A DNA stretch of 64,000 bases, from the NCBI GenBank assembly GCA_014898415.1, contig RCTD01000022.1:744001-808000 (forward strand), in the 5' to 3' direction. This document shows positions 12,867-24,656 of this stretch, in pieces. The position numbers were made by a program, and so were the translations under genes. Source of the DNA: Stromatinia cepivora. Lineage: Eukaryota; Ascomycota; Leotiomycetes; Helotiales; Sclerotiniaceae. How positions within the stretch are numbered: position 1 is the stretch's first letter; each line of letters opens with the position of its first letter. Below the pieces are notes generated by a model. It saw only the letters and a program-made list of their open reading frames with translations. It was not told the origin of the DNA and ran no database searches.

Positions 12867-13928
12867 CCATGATTCTATATCTTGACAGGACGAATTTAGT
12901 CGATTAACTACAATTATCCCCATTTCACACACCACAGACTCAAGCACACGAGTTAGAGAACGATGGGGCCAAACTAGCAATATTCCTACGGAAGAAGATT
13001 CAGGATTAAAGCTCAGGTAGGTATGCCCGTGGTATTTACAGTTCACAAACTTTCACGATATTTCCCTTTGGATGCGATATCTTTTTTCGGGCACGACGTT
13101 ACTTCTTCTTCTTCTTTTCTCCAATTTCTAGTCTAAGTTTCTTGAGGCAGATGGTGTCTGTAACTGTTTATTCGTATCTTTTTTTTTCATTATTTTTGGT
13201 AGAGGATCAACAGGAGGACTCTCTTACTGGGACCGAATGATTTGAAGGCGCTGCGAAATTTCTATGCATGTTTCCTTACGAGGTCAAGTGTATGTTGTGG
13301 TGCTGTGTTGTGTTGTGCAAAGGTTAAGGTTATTTTCATGTAAGGCTATTAGTTCTTCATTTGTTTTGATAGAATTTCAAATATGTAGTGCAATTGTTTT
13401 AAAACAAATGGAAGAATGGAACGGATGATTGATGTGTATATACATTTATGATTCGGGTGATAAAGTTAAGTATAGTGTTCTTCATAAAGCAGATGAGATA
13501 GATATACTTGATCGTTCAGAGAGTGACGGCCAGTCTCTTACACCGCCTGATGAGATGAAACAAGAAGGTCCAATGTTTAAATCGACTTTGTACTATTAGA
13601 GCGATGTAAAATCATTAATATCATAATATACGAATGCGGTACTGATAGCTAGCTAAGTTCATCCTAAAAACTGCCGTATTACCAAATTCTACGGACCGCC
13701 CGCTTATTGTAGTACAAGCTCTTCACACGGCTGCCCGCTGGCTTGCATGGCGCCCTTAACGAGGATGCAAATCCTTTTGCAATCACTTGATGCCAAACTA
13801 AATTAAAGCATCATGTCACATTCATGCACATATATATCCATAGCCCGAGAGCCCCATCAAGTAGTACAACAGGGCGGAGAATACCCCTCTCAAATTTCTC
13901 TACACAATACACGGCAGACGCCATATTA
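12867..13928. other. Region between the low-complexity gene and DBP10
   Basis: The first 150 bp may be an extra exon of the preceding gene (open to TAG at 13018-13020, reading RVRERWGQTSNIPTEE). Beyond that the DNA is AT-rich 3' flank of two convergent genes. I see no other gene. Confidence 0.4.
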
Positions 13929-16740
13929 CTAATGTTTACCTTTCTTTGAAGGTCTCGCATTCTTTGCCTTTCTCCTCTCCTGTAACTTCCTATCCTTCCG
14001 AATATCTTCCGTACTTTTGATTTCCGATTTTCCACTTCCATCCTTAAACGAACCAACTCTCTTTTCCTTCGCCTCGGCGACCCTCTTCTTCCTCACATGG
14101 TAATCATCCCGATATTTATCGGCTTCCTTTGGCGCCTTTTCTTGCTTATGCTTATATCGTGTTCCGAAACCTCGTCCTACCCCGCCAGCACTTGCAGGGC
14201 CTTCACGTTCTGCTTCACCAGTTCGTGGCATGCGATCGACCTTGTGTGCTTTGCGCCATCTGTCAAATCGACCACTTTGGAAACTTGCTGCAATCTTTTG
14301 ACCGCTCTCTCCACGAATGTATTTGGTTCCTTTAGATCCGTCCTCGTCGTTGGCTCGAGCAACATATTTGCTATTCTTTTTATCCCATCTCATGCCCTTT
14401 GCCCTGGAAGGCTCGGCAAAAGATTTCGCCCCGTCATCATTAGTAAGATCCATGGTTACACCTCTGGCTGCCTCAACGAAATTCGAATTTTGAGATGCTG
14501 TGTTATATGAACCAGAATGAACACCGTATCCGCGTTCTTCTGCTGTATTGATAGTTTTTGGTGTGTATGACATGAAGTTTTCGGAGTCTTTCCAAGATAG
14601 TGTTCGACCTTTGCCTTTTTGGGCTGCTTTCGAGAAGGTAACTTCAAGCTCACCGTCAGATGCTTCGGCCATATCATCATCTCCCCCAGTGACTGTGACC
14701 TCAAGATCGTCATTATCATCATCATTTGCCTCTGCTGAAGAGTCATAGTTATCTTCTTCTGCTGCCGCGGCAGCCTTTTCGTCTTCCTCCTTCTGTCTTC
14801 GTGGGATGATCTTCTCCCTTCGATGTCGCATGATTTCTGCAGCCTCACTGTGAGCGGCTTTCCCCTTTTGTCCAATCTCAAAGACAGTCTCATTGGGCCG
14901 GAAACCACTAATTTTTGCTAGCATCTCTAATCGAGCTTGTTCAGCACCATTGGTGACATCCTTGAAAAGTGGATGTAATTCCATCCACCCTTTTGATGCT
15001 ACGACTTCTTTGGCTCTCTTCGCACTCTCGCTGGATGCTGAGTTACGAGTTTTGACGTAGAGTTTTTCTCCTTTGCCCGCTACGTTTCGAAGGGCAGTAA
15101 GGTCATCGTCGTCATATAAAAGTTTCGTAATCCATTCTGATTTGCTTTCTATCTCATTCCTTTGTAAAGCTCCAACAATTACATCTTCAGCATAATTCGG
15201 CGAGTCACCACAATCGCGTCCGAGAAGTAATCTCCTTCCAAGAAATAGTTGTAGATCAAGAAGATATGGCGCATCAGTATCTCTAACCAAACTGTAACTC
15301 CAACCCCGTTGACCAGCTCTTGCGGTACGACCAACTCGATGAACAAAAACCTTGGGTTGCGGTGGAAAGTCGTAATTAATGACATTTGCTAATACAGGAA
15401 TATCAATACCTCTAGCAGCGACATCGGTAACTACTAATATATTTGATTTTCCAGTACGGAAATCTTCAACTTGTATATTTCTAGCGGTTTGATCAAGTGA
15501 ACCATAAGCATGAGAAACAGCAAACCCAGACATACGTAGGAGAGAAGCGAGATAGTCGACATGATGCTTAGTAGCTGCGAATATGATAGTCGAATGCTCT
15601 GTAGGCTTCAGTTTCTTAGTTGGGCCATCAGGACCTCTCTTGCGCTTTTTGCTAAAGTCGTCTGTTGCATTCAATGCATTCTCTGGTAAGCCGGTAGGCA
15701 TTTTGACCAAATCTTGAAGGATATGCAATAAAGCGCCTTCTTTTTCGGCGCCTTTAACACTGAAAAATGCGCTCTGGAGATCCGGGGAAACTTTGCTTTC
15801 TGCATCGAGACGAACCAAACTTGGCTCTTGAAGACCAGCTCTGGCGAATTCTACCAAAGACTTTGGTAAGGTCGCCGAGAATAACAAAGTCTGTCTCGAA
15901 ACTGGCAACGCGTGAAGAATTTCACCAAGTTGAGCAGCGAATCCCATCTCGAATAGACGATCAGCTTCATCAAAAACAACATATTTCATCGATGATAAGT
16001 CCAAAGACATTTCAACCTTCAAATGTAAGAATCGACCAGGTGTAGCAATAACGATATCAGGATTGGCGGCCATAAATCCGAATTGTTCTTCGAGACTATC
16101 ACCTCCAACAAGTAGAACACATTTAAGGTCAGTTCCTCGCCCGAATTCCTTAACGACCTTCAATGTTTGTAAAGCCAATTCTCGAGAGGGCGACATAATC
16201 AAAGCTCTTGCACCAACACGTACACTATGAGCTCTCAATTTTTCAATCATTGGAATGACGAAGGCAGCAGTTTTTCCGGAACCAGTTCTAGCCATACCAA
16301 CAACATCTTGATTATCGAGGACTAAGGGTATCGTTTTTCGCTGAATTGGTGTAGGTACATTAAATCCTTTTCTACTAATTGCCTTCAACAAATGAGGGTT
16401 CAATCCTACACTGAGAATTAGCACAGTTGAGCAGAAAACCGACAGGGAAGAATATCATACCCATTGCTTGAAATCCACCACCTTTCTTGACACTCTGCCC
16501 TTTTAAATTTGACGCCTTTCGGTTCACAGCTGCTTGCTGTGCCGATATGAAAGCTCCATCTCCATCTCCATCACTCTCAAGCCCCAGGTCCAGTATACCG
16601 TTAGCATCCAGAGGTTCTACATTTTTAGTAGCTGTGTTTCCGAAATCGTCGTCGTCTCCATCTATATCACCATTAAAGAGAGATTTTGTAATATCAAAAT
16701 CATTCTCTGAAAGCGCGGGGGATGCTGCACGACGAGGCAT
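13929..16740 (-). CDS. DBP10: DEAD-box ATP-dependent RNA helicase DBP10, 2 exons
   Basis: Nucleolar RNA helicase needed for 60S subunit (27S pre-rRNA) maturation. Exons are 16740-16461 and 16405-13929, with a 55-bp intron (GTATGA...TGTAG), giving 918 aa. The N-terminus is short and acidic. The Q-motif region [14 protein letters not shown] is at about 107-120, motif I ARTGSGKT at 132-139, Ia PSRELALQ at about 166, DEAD at 239-242 and SAT (LLFSATLP) at about 270. Motif [12 protein letters not shown] lies near 455. The long C-terminus has acidic stretches, then the DBP10-specific domain ([13 protein letters not shown] region) and a lysine-rich tail ending [11 protein letters not shown], which separates DBP10 from other DEAD-box proteins. 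Met at 16740 ([14 protein letters not shown]) was chosen over an upstream in-frame ATG. Confidence 0.93.
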
Positions 16741-16954
16741 TTTGATTGTCGTAATTTTCCACAGCACGCGCAAATTAGCAGCATTCAAAGCATCCGAAAT
16801 CTTATCAGTTCAACTTTTTTTCTGATATGGCTCGTGCGTCATCTCACCGCTTTCATTGGCGCAAAACCTTAAATTTTGAAGGCAGATTAGAAAAATGTAT
16901 ATGAAATATTTTGCGACATTGAGCCATCGATTGACATTGTACGCATTTGAAAAT
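16741..16954. promoter_or_regulatory. Shared 214-bp divergent promoter of DBP10 and DBP4
   Basis: The two helicase start codons face away from each other across only 214 bp. The interval includes an AAATTTT-containing stretch (about 16868-16880), reminiscent of the yeast ribosome-biogenesis RRPE core, and a gtcatctcacc sequence slightly like a PAC element. Both motif matches are weak. Co-regulation is inferred from the arrangement and shared function. Confidence 0.4.
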
Positions 16955-19424
16955 ATGGCACCACCAGCTGTCGGGCGCAAGTCTAAGAATACAAGCAAGG
17001 GCAAAGTTGATGCGCGAACTCTCAAAAGGAAAAGAGTCGAAGAAGATTTGGAAAAACTTCAAAAATCGGTTGATGAACTTGTAAGTGCAGTTATACCTTT
17101 CTTGTCAACATTCGCTCACTCTCTCTTAGGATGCGAAAGCGGAAATAAAAAACTTCCCCGAACTCCCCCTATCTGAACCGACCTCATCTGGACTCGAAGC
17201 ATCTCACTTCAAGACTCTGACGGATGTTCAATCGAAAGCTGTACCTCTTGCGCTGAAAGGAAAAGATATTCTAGGTGCAGCGAAAACTGGTAGTGGAAAG
17301 ACTCTTGCATTTTTAGTACCAGTTTTGGAGAATCTTTATAGACAGAAATGGACCGAATTGGATGGCCTCGGTGCTCTCATTATATCGCCAACTCGAGAAT
17401 TGGCAATACAAATTTTCGAGGTTCTACGAAAAATCGGACGATACCATACCTTCTCAGCAGGACTAATTATTGGAGGTCGAAGTCTACAGGAGGAAAGGGA
17501 ACGCTTAGGGAGGATGAATATACTTGTGTGTACACCAGGGCGCATGTTACAACATATGGATCAAACGGCAGCATTCGATGTGGATAATCTACAAATGCTA
17601 GTCCTAGATGAAGCGGATCGAATTATGGACATGGGATTTCAAACATCCGTCGATGCGATACTAGAACATTTACCAAAACAAAGGCAGACGATGCTGTTTA
17701 GTGCCACTCAAACGAAAAAAGTATCAGACCTAGCAAGATTGAGTTTGAAGGAACCCGAATATGTTGCAGTGCACGAAGCTGCATCCTCTGCTACTCCCAC
17801 AACGTTACAACAACACTACTGCGTGGTGCCTCTGCCTGAAAAGCTAAACACTCTTTTTGGTTTCATTAGAGCTAATCTGAAAGCTAAAATAATAGTATTT
17901 ATGTCTTCAGGCAAGCAAGTGCGTTTTGTCTACGAGAGTTTAAGACACTTACAACCTGGTATTCCATTGCTTCATTTACACGGTAGGCAAAAGCAAACCG
18001 CGAGGCTTGACATAACTTCGAAATTCTCTTCATCCAAGAACTCTTGTATATTTGCTACCGATGTTGTTGCAAGAGGTCTTGACTTTCCTGCAGTCGATTG
18101 GGTTATTCAATTAGATTGCCCTGAGGATGCTGATACCTATATTCACAGGGTTGGTCGAACTGCACGTTATGGGAAAGTAGGCCGGGCAGTTTTATTCCTG
18201 GATCCCTCAGAGGAAGAGGGCATGTTGAAACGATTGGAACATAAAAAAGTACCGATACAAAAGATCAATATCCGACCTAATAAGACTCAAGATATCAAAA
18301 AGCAGCTACAAAATATGTGTTTTCAAGATCCCGAGTTAAAATACCTAGGTCAGAAGGCATTTGTCAGTTATGCCAAATCGATTTTCTTACAAAAGGACAA
18401 GGAGATATTCAGTATCAATGATGTTGATTTGGAAGGATATGCTTCGGGTATGGGTCTTCCCGGTGCGCCGAAAATCAAATTTCAGAGAGGAAATGATGCG
18501 AAGAACATTAAAAATGCTCCAAGAGCTGCTATTGAGTCTAGTGATGAGGATAGTGAAAGCGAGAAGAAGCCTAAGAAGAAGGATGAGGTACGAACGAAAT
18601 ACGATAGAATGTTTGAGCGCCGTAACCAGGATGTTTTGTCTGGTCATTACTCGAAGATGATCGCAGATGATACTCCTATGAAGGATGTGGATAGTACAGC
18701 GGATGCCGACGAGGACAATGATTTCTTGTCAGTCAAGAGAGTACTACCTGTGGACGATGACGATAGTTCCGACGATGAAGATGACGATGACGATGACGAC
18801 GATGACGACGATGTTGCAGCGACTGGGCCATTAGGAAAGGTTATTGAGGGTATCTCTAAGGATCCTATTGTGATAGACTCGAAACGAAAAGAGAAACTCC
18901 TGAAATCCAAGAAAAAGCTATTGAAGCTCAAAGACAGAGGAACTAAATTGGTATTTGATGAAGAAGGCAATCCTCATCAAGTATATGAATTACAGGACGA
19001 AGAAGATTTCCGAGCCAAAGGCACAGCCGAGGAACAACGAGCCAAATTCTTGGAAGAAGAGGCTGAAAGAGTTCGTGAAGCAGATCTTCTCGATAAACAA
19101 ACTGCAAAGGATAAGAAACGGGAAAAGCGTGAAAAACGTAAAGCAAGAGAAGCAGCATTGGATGATGATGAGGAGGCACCAGAATTGGCTGATGCTGGAG
19201 ATGATGAAGATCCTATGGCTCTTCTTAGAACATTACCTCTTCCAGAAGATGAGGAGGATGAGGATAGTACAGCGAGACCTGCGAAGAGACCTAAGAAATG
19301 GTTTGAGGATGGTTCAGATGATGAGAGGAAGGTTGCCAAGAGAAAGAGTCGTGTTATCGAAGCGGCGGATGAGCCTGAGACATTGGAAGATCTTGAGGCT
19401 TTGGCTGCTGGACTTCTTAATTAA
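16955..19424 (+). CDS. DBP4: DEAD-box ATP-dependent RNA helicase DBP4 (HCA4), 2 exons
   Basis: Nucleolar helicase of the SSU processome that in yeast releases the U14 snoRNA from pre-rRNA. Exons are 16955-17080 and 17130-19424, with a 49-bp intron (GTAAGT...CTTAG) in phase 0, giving 806 aa. The basic N-terminus is [17 protein letters not shown]. The Q-motif region [12 protein letters not shown] is at 73-84, motif [10 protein letters not shown] at 92-100, Ia SPTRELAIQ, Ib TPGRMLQ, DEAD ([12 protein letters not shown]), SAT (LFSATQT) and VI ([10 protein letters not shown]). The C-terminus carries the family DUF4217-type segment ([20 protein letters not shown]), then acidic (about 18745-18815, encoded by a GAC/GAT repeat) and Lys/Arg-rich coiled regions. 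Confidence 0.93.
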
Positions 19425-19831
19425 TTTCGGCATTGGGATAAGGATAAGCATAAAATGTATAGATAGCGTTGATAATCAGATCAGAATGGAGACTTCATAT
19501 ACCCTCTTACTTTTTTCATTCTGCTCAAATATTTATTGAGATCCATTACCTCACAAAGCATGACCCCTAATTTGCAATTGAACCTAAAACTACCCCTCTA
19601 ACCTAACCCCCACATTCCAACCCAATCCATAATCGCTTAAAAAGCACCATCACATGCAACGATCGGTTCATTGGTCCATCACTCATCAAAGCTTACCTCA
19701 TATCCTCAACTGGAACCCGAACACATACATATTCTTGTACAAAACTTCCCTTTCTCTTCTTCCTTCTTACTTCTTACTTTGCTTTGCTTATTTTTCTTGC
19801 AGATAAATAGATATTAGCAGTTTAATTGGAA
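19425..19831. other. Intergenic region DBP4 to FAD1
   Basis: A 407-bp stretch containing the DBP4 3' UTR and the FAD1 promoter. A pyrimidine-rich tract (about 19745-19800) ends in TTGCAG just before the FAD1 start. It could be promoter T-tracts or a 5' UTR intron acceptor. Confidence 0.4.
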
Positions 19832-21049
19832 ATGTTACTGATACGAAAGAATATGCAAGAAAGAGATGATAGTCATATTGAGAAGCAATGGCAGGCAGCT
19901 TGCGCTGGGAGGGGATTTGCGGACCCGGATACGGATGCTAATTTGAAGATTGAGAATGGGGATGTAAATAGGGATGAGGTTATGAATGTGGATGTGGATG
20001 GGGTGAAGAATTTAAAAGAGAGATGTGATGAGGTGGCAGGAAAAGTAAATGGGTTTTTGAAAGAGGAATTTGGGGAGGGGGAGGAGGTATTGACGGGGGT
20101 GCAGGAACAGACGAGGATTGCGCTAGGGGTTATTGAGGAATGTTTGCAGAGATATAGGTATGTTATATGTGACGAGAGGTTCTGCGATTTTGTGTGATGG
20201 GTTTGCGGAATGATTGAGGGGATTGTGTACTATATTAGAGAATGCTAACATTGAATACAAACAGTTTAGAAGAAATATCGTTCTCATACAACGGAGGAAA
20301 AGACTGTCTAGTCCTCCTGATCCTCCTGCTCGCCGCGCTCTCCAACCACCAATCCACCACCACCACCACCACCACCTCCTCCTCCTCCTCCTCCTCCCCA
20401 TCCACCCCCTTAACCTCCAAACCCACCCCGAAACCACTCCCCAACAAACTCCCCTCCGTCTACATCCTCTCACCACACCCCTTCCCCGAAGTCGACACCT
20501 TTGTCGCCAGCTCCTCCTCCCACTATCATCTCCAGCTCTCCCGCTATGCATCACCCATGAAAGAAGCATTCACCCAATATCTACACGATCATACACATGT
20601 AAAGGCGATTTTGGTAGGGACTAGAAGGACGGATCCGCATGGTGCTGATCTTACGCATTTTGATATGACGGATGGGGGATGGCCGAGGTTTATGAGGGTT
20701 CATCCGGTGATTGATTGGCATTATAGGGAGATTTGGGGGGTGAGTTTTCTGTATTTCTTGACCCTTATTGAAAGTTGTCGTTTGGGGATTTTTGGGCCCC
20801 TCTAGTTCTTACATATGTTATATCAAAGAGAAAGCTAACAAACATCATCTTAAATAGTTCATCCGCCACCTCCAAATCCCCTACTGTCCACTCTACGATC
20901 AAGGATATACATCCTTAGGCGGCACAACAGATACACATCCGAACCCGGTATTAGTAGCCGATAATGGAAAGGGAGGAGAAGAAAAGAAATTTAGACCGGC
21001 ATATGAATTGGTAGAGGATGAGGAGGAGAGATTGGGGAGGGATCATTGA
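19832..21049 (+). CDS. FAD1: FAD synthetase (FMN adenylyltransferase), 3 exons
   Basis: Transfers AMP from ATP to FMN to make FAD; cytosolic, PAPS-reductase-like fold. Exons are 19832-20157, 20265-20739 and 20858-21049, giving 330 aa. Introns are 107 and 118 bp. The first join gives RYSLEEISFSYNGGKDC, whose SYNGGKDC (116-123) is the ATP-binding PP-loop. Further signatures are VGTRRTDPHG and, across the second join, [29 protein letters not shown] split by the intron after IWG. An uncommon insertion of Thr and Ser homopolymers ([15 protein letters not shown], about 140-158) is encoded by ACC/TCC microsatellites at about 20353-20400 and should be a disordered surface loop. The start at 19832 is tentative; another Met lies 8 codons downstream. 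Confidence 0.92.
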
Positions 21050-22277
21050 GGTTTGTGTGGAATGGGATGGGATGGGATAGATGGCTTAGTATTAGATTGG
21101 GTGTTGGAGATGGGGGTTTGGTTACGTTAGGTGGATGGGAAGAGAGGGAATGCTGGGGAGAAAAGAGAACAGAGTATGTGATAGAGTAGATACAAACAGA
21201 AGAGAAATACGATGGGAAAGAAGATGCATGATGGATGATGGAGAATGGATAATAGATGCATATGCACGATACCACTAGACAGGAGATCAATCCACTCAGA
21301 AGAATACAGAATACAGAATATTGAATACTATGGTATAGTTAGTATGGCATATTATATAGAGCTGGATTTCATACATATATATTATATATTTCTATATTTC
21401 TATATTTCTATATTTATATATTATATATTTATATATTTATATATTTATATATTTATATATTTATATATTTATATATTTATATATTTATATATTTATATAT
21501 TTATATATTTATATATTTATATATTTATATATTTATATATTTATATATTTTTATATTTATATATTTATATATTTATATATTTATATATTTATATATTTAT
21601 ATATTTATATATTTATATATTTATATATTTATATATTTTCATTTACTACCTAGCTCAAGGGCGTACGTGTCAGATAGAGTATTATACATTATTGCTTTCA
21701 GTGTTTTTAGTATTTTTAGTATTTTTTTATTTATGGAAAATTAGATGGATTGGGGATTAGGGGGGTTTTATCGCTGTGGATTAGTTGGTTAGTATATATA
21801 GATGGATGGATGGATATAGGTATACACTTGAGTGGATATATTCATTCGGGTTTCTTATGACTCTCACCACTGATAGTACATCATCATGTGTCACACATTA
21901 CCCAACAATCATGATATGAAAAGAGAGAGACCAAGGTAAAATAACTCAAAAAAATCCGCATTTCATTTCTCATACACCCGAGTACTCAACACCAGGCACG
22001 AACTTCTATGTAGAGTAAGTATAGTAAGTAACAAACCCCGGTAAGAGGTATCCGATCATGCCACGCCACGCCAGTCCAATCCGTTGCATTCCCGTACAAT
22101 CCAGCTTCATTCATATAACAAGCGATCGCGAGTAAATACAACCACCCCACCTGACCCAATCCATTTTCCATTTCCCATTTCCAATGCTCCATACCATATA
22201 AAATCCCCCACCAAGTAACCCCGAACCAAACCCAACAGTTTCAAAAAGGAAAAACGCCATTGATTTACTTATACACC
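21050..22277. other. Convergent intergenic region FAD1/SUN gene with AT satellite
   Basis: About 1.2 kb with the octamer tandem array at 21388-21638. The rest is unremarkable 3' flank of two convergent genes. The open frame spanning the array is only a by-product of the repeat. Confidence 0.6.
21388..21638. repeat. AT-rich octanucleotide tandem array (tttatata)n
   Basis: About 250 bp made of roughly 30 units of the 8-mer tttatata. It begins with three tttctata variants and has single-unit irregularities near 21421 and 21548. Because the unit is 8 nt, all three frames cycle through the same Tyr/Ile/Phe/Leu pattern, producing a spurious long frame. Confidence 0.9.
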
Positions 22278-24656
22278 TCAAACCTTTGAAGCAACAAGAG
22301 TATAAAAGGTTTCCTCATCAGGTTGAACGTCCCCATGTAACCTAATGCGATAAAGACATGTATAAGGCACTGCACCCCTTCCATGATTTCCTTTTACTCT
22401 AATCAAAAATTTGTTAGTGGCTGAGGTATCATTCTTCAGATTATTTTCCGGTTCCGTTATAAAATCCTTGAGATCAATTTGTAAGGGGAAAGCTTGTTGA
22501 GAGAAACCAAAAGCGTCGAATGACCATGCGCCCACTTGTACCCAACCAGATTCGAGATCACGGTAATTAGCTTCAGGGAAGATTTGATCCGATTGAGATT
22601 TAACCTTGAGGTAGGTGGGTTTGTGAGAGATGTAGACCAGTAACTCCATTGGTTTGGGTGCTGAGAGAGGCGAGAGACCAGAACTGACGTAGCCGGATTG
22701 AGGATAATGTTCCACGACGACTTGGTCGGGCCAGATATGGTTAGCCGTAATGACACCAAGTGTGGGACCATTGCCATTTTGTTGTGGTGAGCACCAACAA
22801 TCCCCGATGTCTTCCCATGAGGTGAGAGCTGCATCAGCGGGATTGGGGAGAGGGATGGGGTGGCTGGCGAGGAGAGCGATACTTCTGCGGATGAAGCCAA
22901 AGTCCATATGTGGGAAACGATAAGATGGTGAGGTGAGACGGGGAATAATGGCAGAGTGGGAACGTTTGGCAAAGTGATCCATGCGTTGAAGGGATTGAGC
23001 GGTTTTTCTGTTGACATTTGCTTTTGAGATAGCTTCAACCTGAGCGATGACGACTTCGTTGGCAAGTTCCTTGACTTGTTCCACAGTAAGTGCTTGTTTT
23101 CCAAGGCTTGCCACCTTGTCTTCTAAGACTTTGGTGACTTTTTGGAGTTCTGATTTGACTTCTCGCGCCTCATCTCTGTAACTCTTTTTGATTAATTCGA
23201 CAACATTCTCTTTTGTGGCGATCTTGCCATCTTTGATAAGTTGTTGCAATCGAGTTTGATGGAGAACATCAAACTCAGAGCCGGCCCAACTTTGAATCTT
23301 GGCTCTGTTGCTCTCAAGATATCGATCAAACTGTTTGGAATTGAACACTTCATTGTTGCGAATATCGGACTTAGTGGAAGGATCAGAAGGACGCTCAGGA
23401 GTCCTATGGACATGGGTTGGAATAAGGGATGGATCAGCCCGAATCTTTTCTCGCATAGCTTGCCAAAGATTTGCTGGGAGAGTTGGTTTTCCCTGAGAGT
23501 CCTTGTCAAGAGCAATGAAATCAGGAAGGATTTTCTGAATTTCTGCAAGAGCATTTTTGTCGATAGTAGAACGATGTTTGAGGAACGTGATGTCGGATTC
23601 GGCAATATCCAACCGACGGTAAACATCTTTAAGATCTTCCGTGGCGAAAATTCGAGAGGGATGTCTAATTTGCGACGGGATAAATTGTTTGATGTTTGCC
23701 GAGATGTCGGAGCCATACCAATGTTTGCTGGGACCCCCACTATTTAAAAAGACAATCCATGAGATGAACAAAACAGAGCCAAGCAGAAGTAACGGCAACA
23801 AAGATTTTGTGATGTCGCCAAAGAGGCTGAACTTTTTGAACCTACAAATACCAAGTCAGCTCCATTGCTCGAATAACAGTATTAAATTTACTCACAAGTT
23901 AAGTGGTGATCTTAGAACTTGTCTGAAGTCGAAAGTAGTTCCATCACCAAGATCCGAAAAACCCCAACCTTGAGCACCACCACGCATGTATTGTTGCTCC
24001 TCGGCAATGTCTCGTAAAGCAGTACGACGGTTTATTTCGCCTTCATCGTAGCAAGGGCCTGAAACACGAAATTCATCTTGCTGGTAGGAACCAGACATAA
24101 TGCTAGCGTTGTCATACAAATGGCTTTCGTTTTGAAAATTTCGATCAACAGTCTGAGGAGGAACTCGTCGTTTGGTAGGTCCTGACCTTGAACGCATAGT
24201 AGGGATATGAGCGGGAGCGCCAGGTATTGGGTGAGCAGCAGGAGCATCAACTTATAAAGTTAGTCAAAATCCATCAAAGTAAAAGTCGAAATGGAAAAAC
24301 TTACTATCGGGAACTGGTGCTTGAGGAGAACTTGGTCTAGGTCTGGTTCCCCTGTTAAAAGGTTCCGGTTCTAGAAGGCCTTCGATGACGGAAGAGATAT
24401 CATTGGCCAAAGGTGCACCCCTTGGGGCATAATTTGGAAGGGCAAGTGTATTTGTACCGTATGCAGTACTAGTAGAAGCTGCCATAGGAGGAAGACCAGT
24501 GCTACGTTCAGAACCAGCTACTGAGCCACCTGATTTTCTAGGACGACCTCTGCCTGGTGTTCGGGCGGCTGGAATATCTTCAGGACCAACGGCATGGGCT
24601 CCGCCAACACTGCTAGCAGCGCGACTCCCAGCTCGTGTAGTTCGTCTTGTAGACAT
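22278..24656 (-). CDS. SUN-domain nuclear envelope protein (Sad1-like), 3 exons
   Basis: Inner nuclear membrane half of the LINC complex, linking chromatin or telomeres to KASH proteins and the spindle pole body. Exons are 24656-24305, 24250-23896 and 23841-22278, with two 54-bp introns, giving 756 aa. The nucleoplasmic N-terminus is Arg/Ser/Pro-rich (MSTRRTTRAGSRAASSVGG) with an AT-hook-like RGRPRKSGG at about 36-44. One transmembrane helix lies at about 250-268 (LPLLLLGSVLFISWIVF). The lumenal part has coiled segments (about 300-530). The SUN domain occupies about 545-750: LTSWEDIGDCWCSP, then GVITANHIWPDQVVVEHYP and GRGAVPYTCLYRIRLHGD. All are typical positions of SUN beta-strands and the cation-loop cysteine. 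Topology is inferred from the single helix. Confidence 0.9.

Noticed and set aside
12460..12870. 136-codon minus frame, His/Pro/Ser-rich
   Set aside because: Antisense of the low-complexity gene; the plus-strand frame continues from an upstream spliced exon.
21245..21760. 171-codon plus frame, Tyr/Ile/Phe-rich
   Set aside because: It is the translation of the 8-bp AT array, which is open in all three frames; not a gene.
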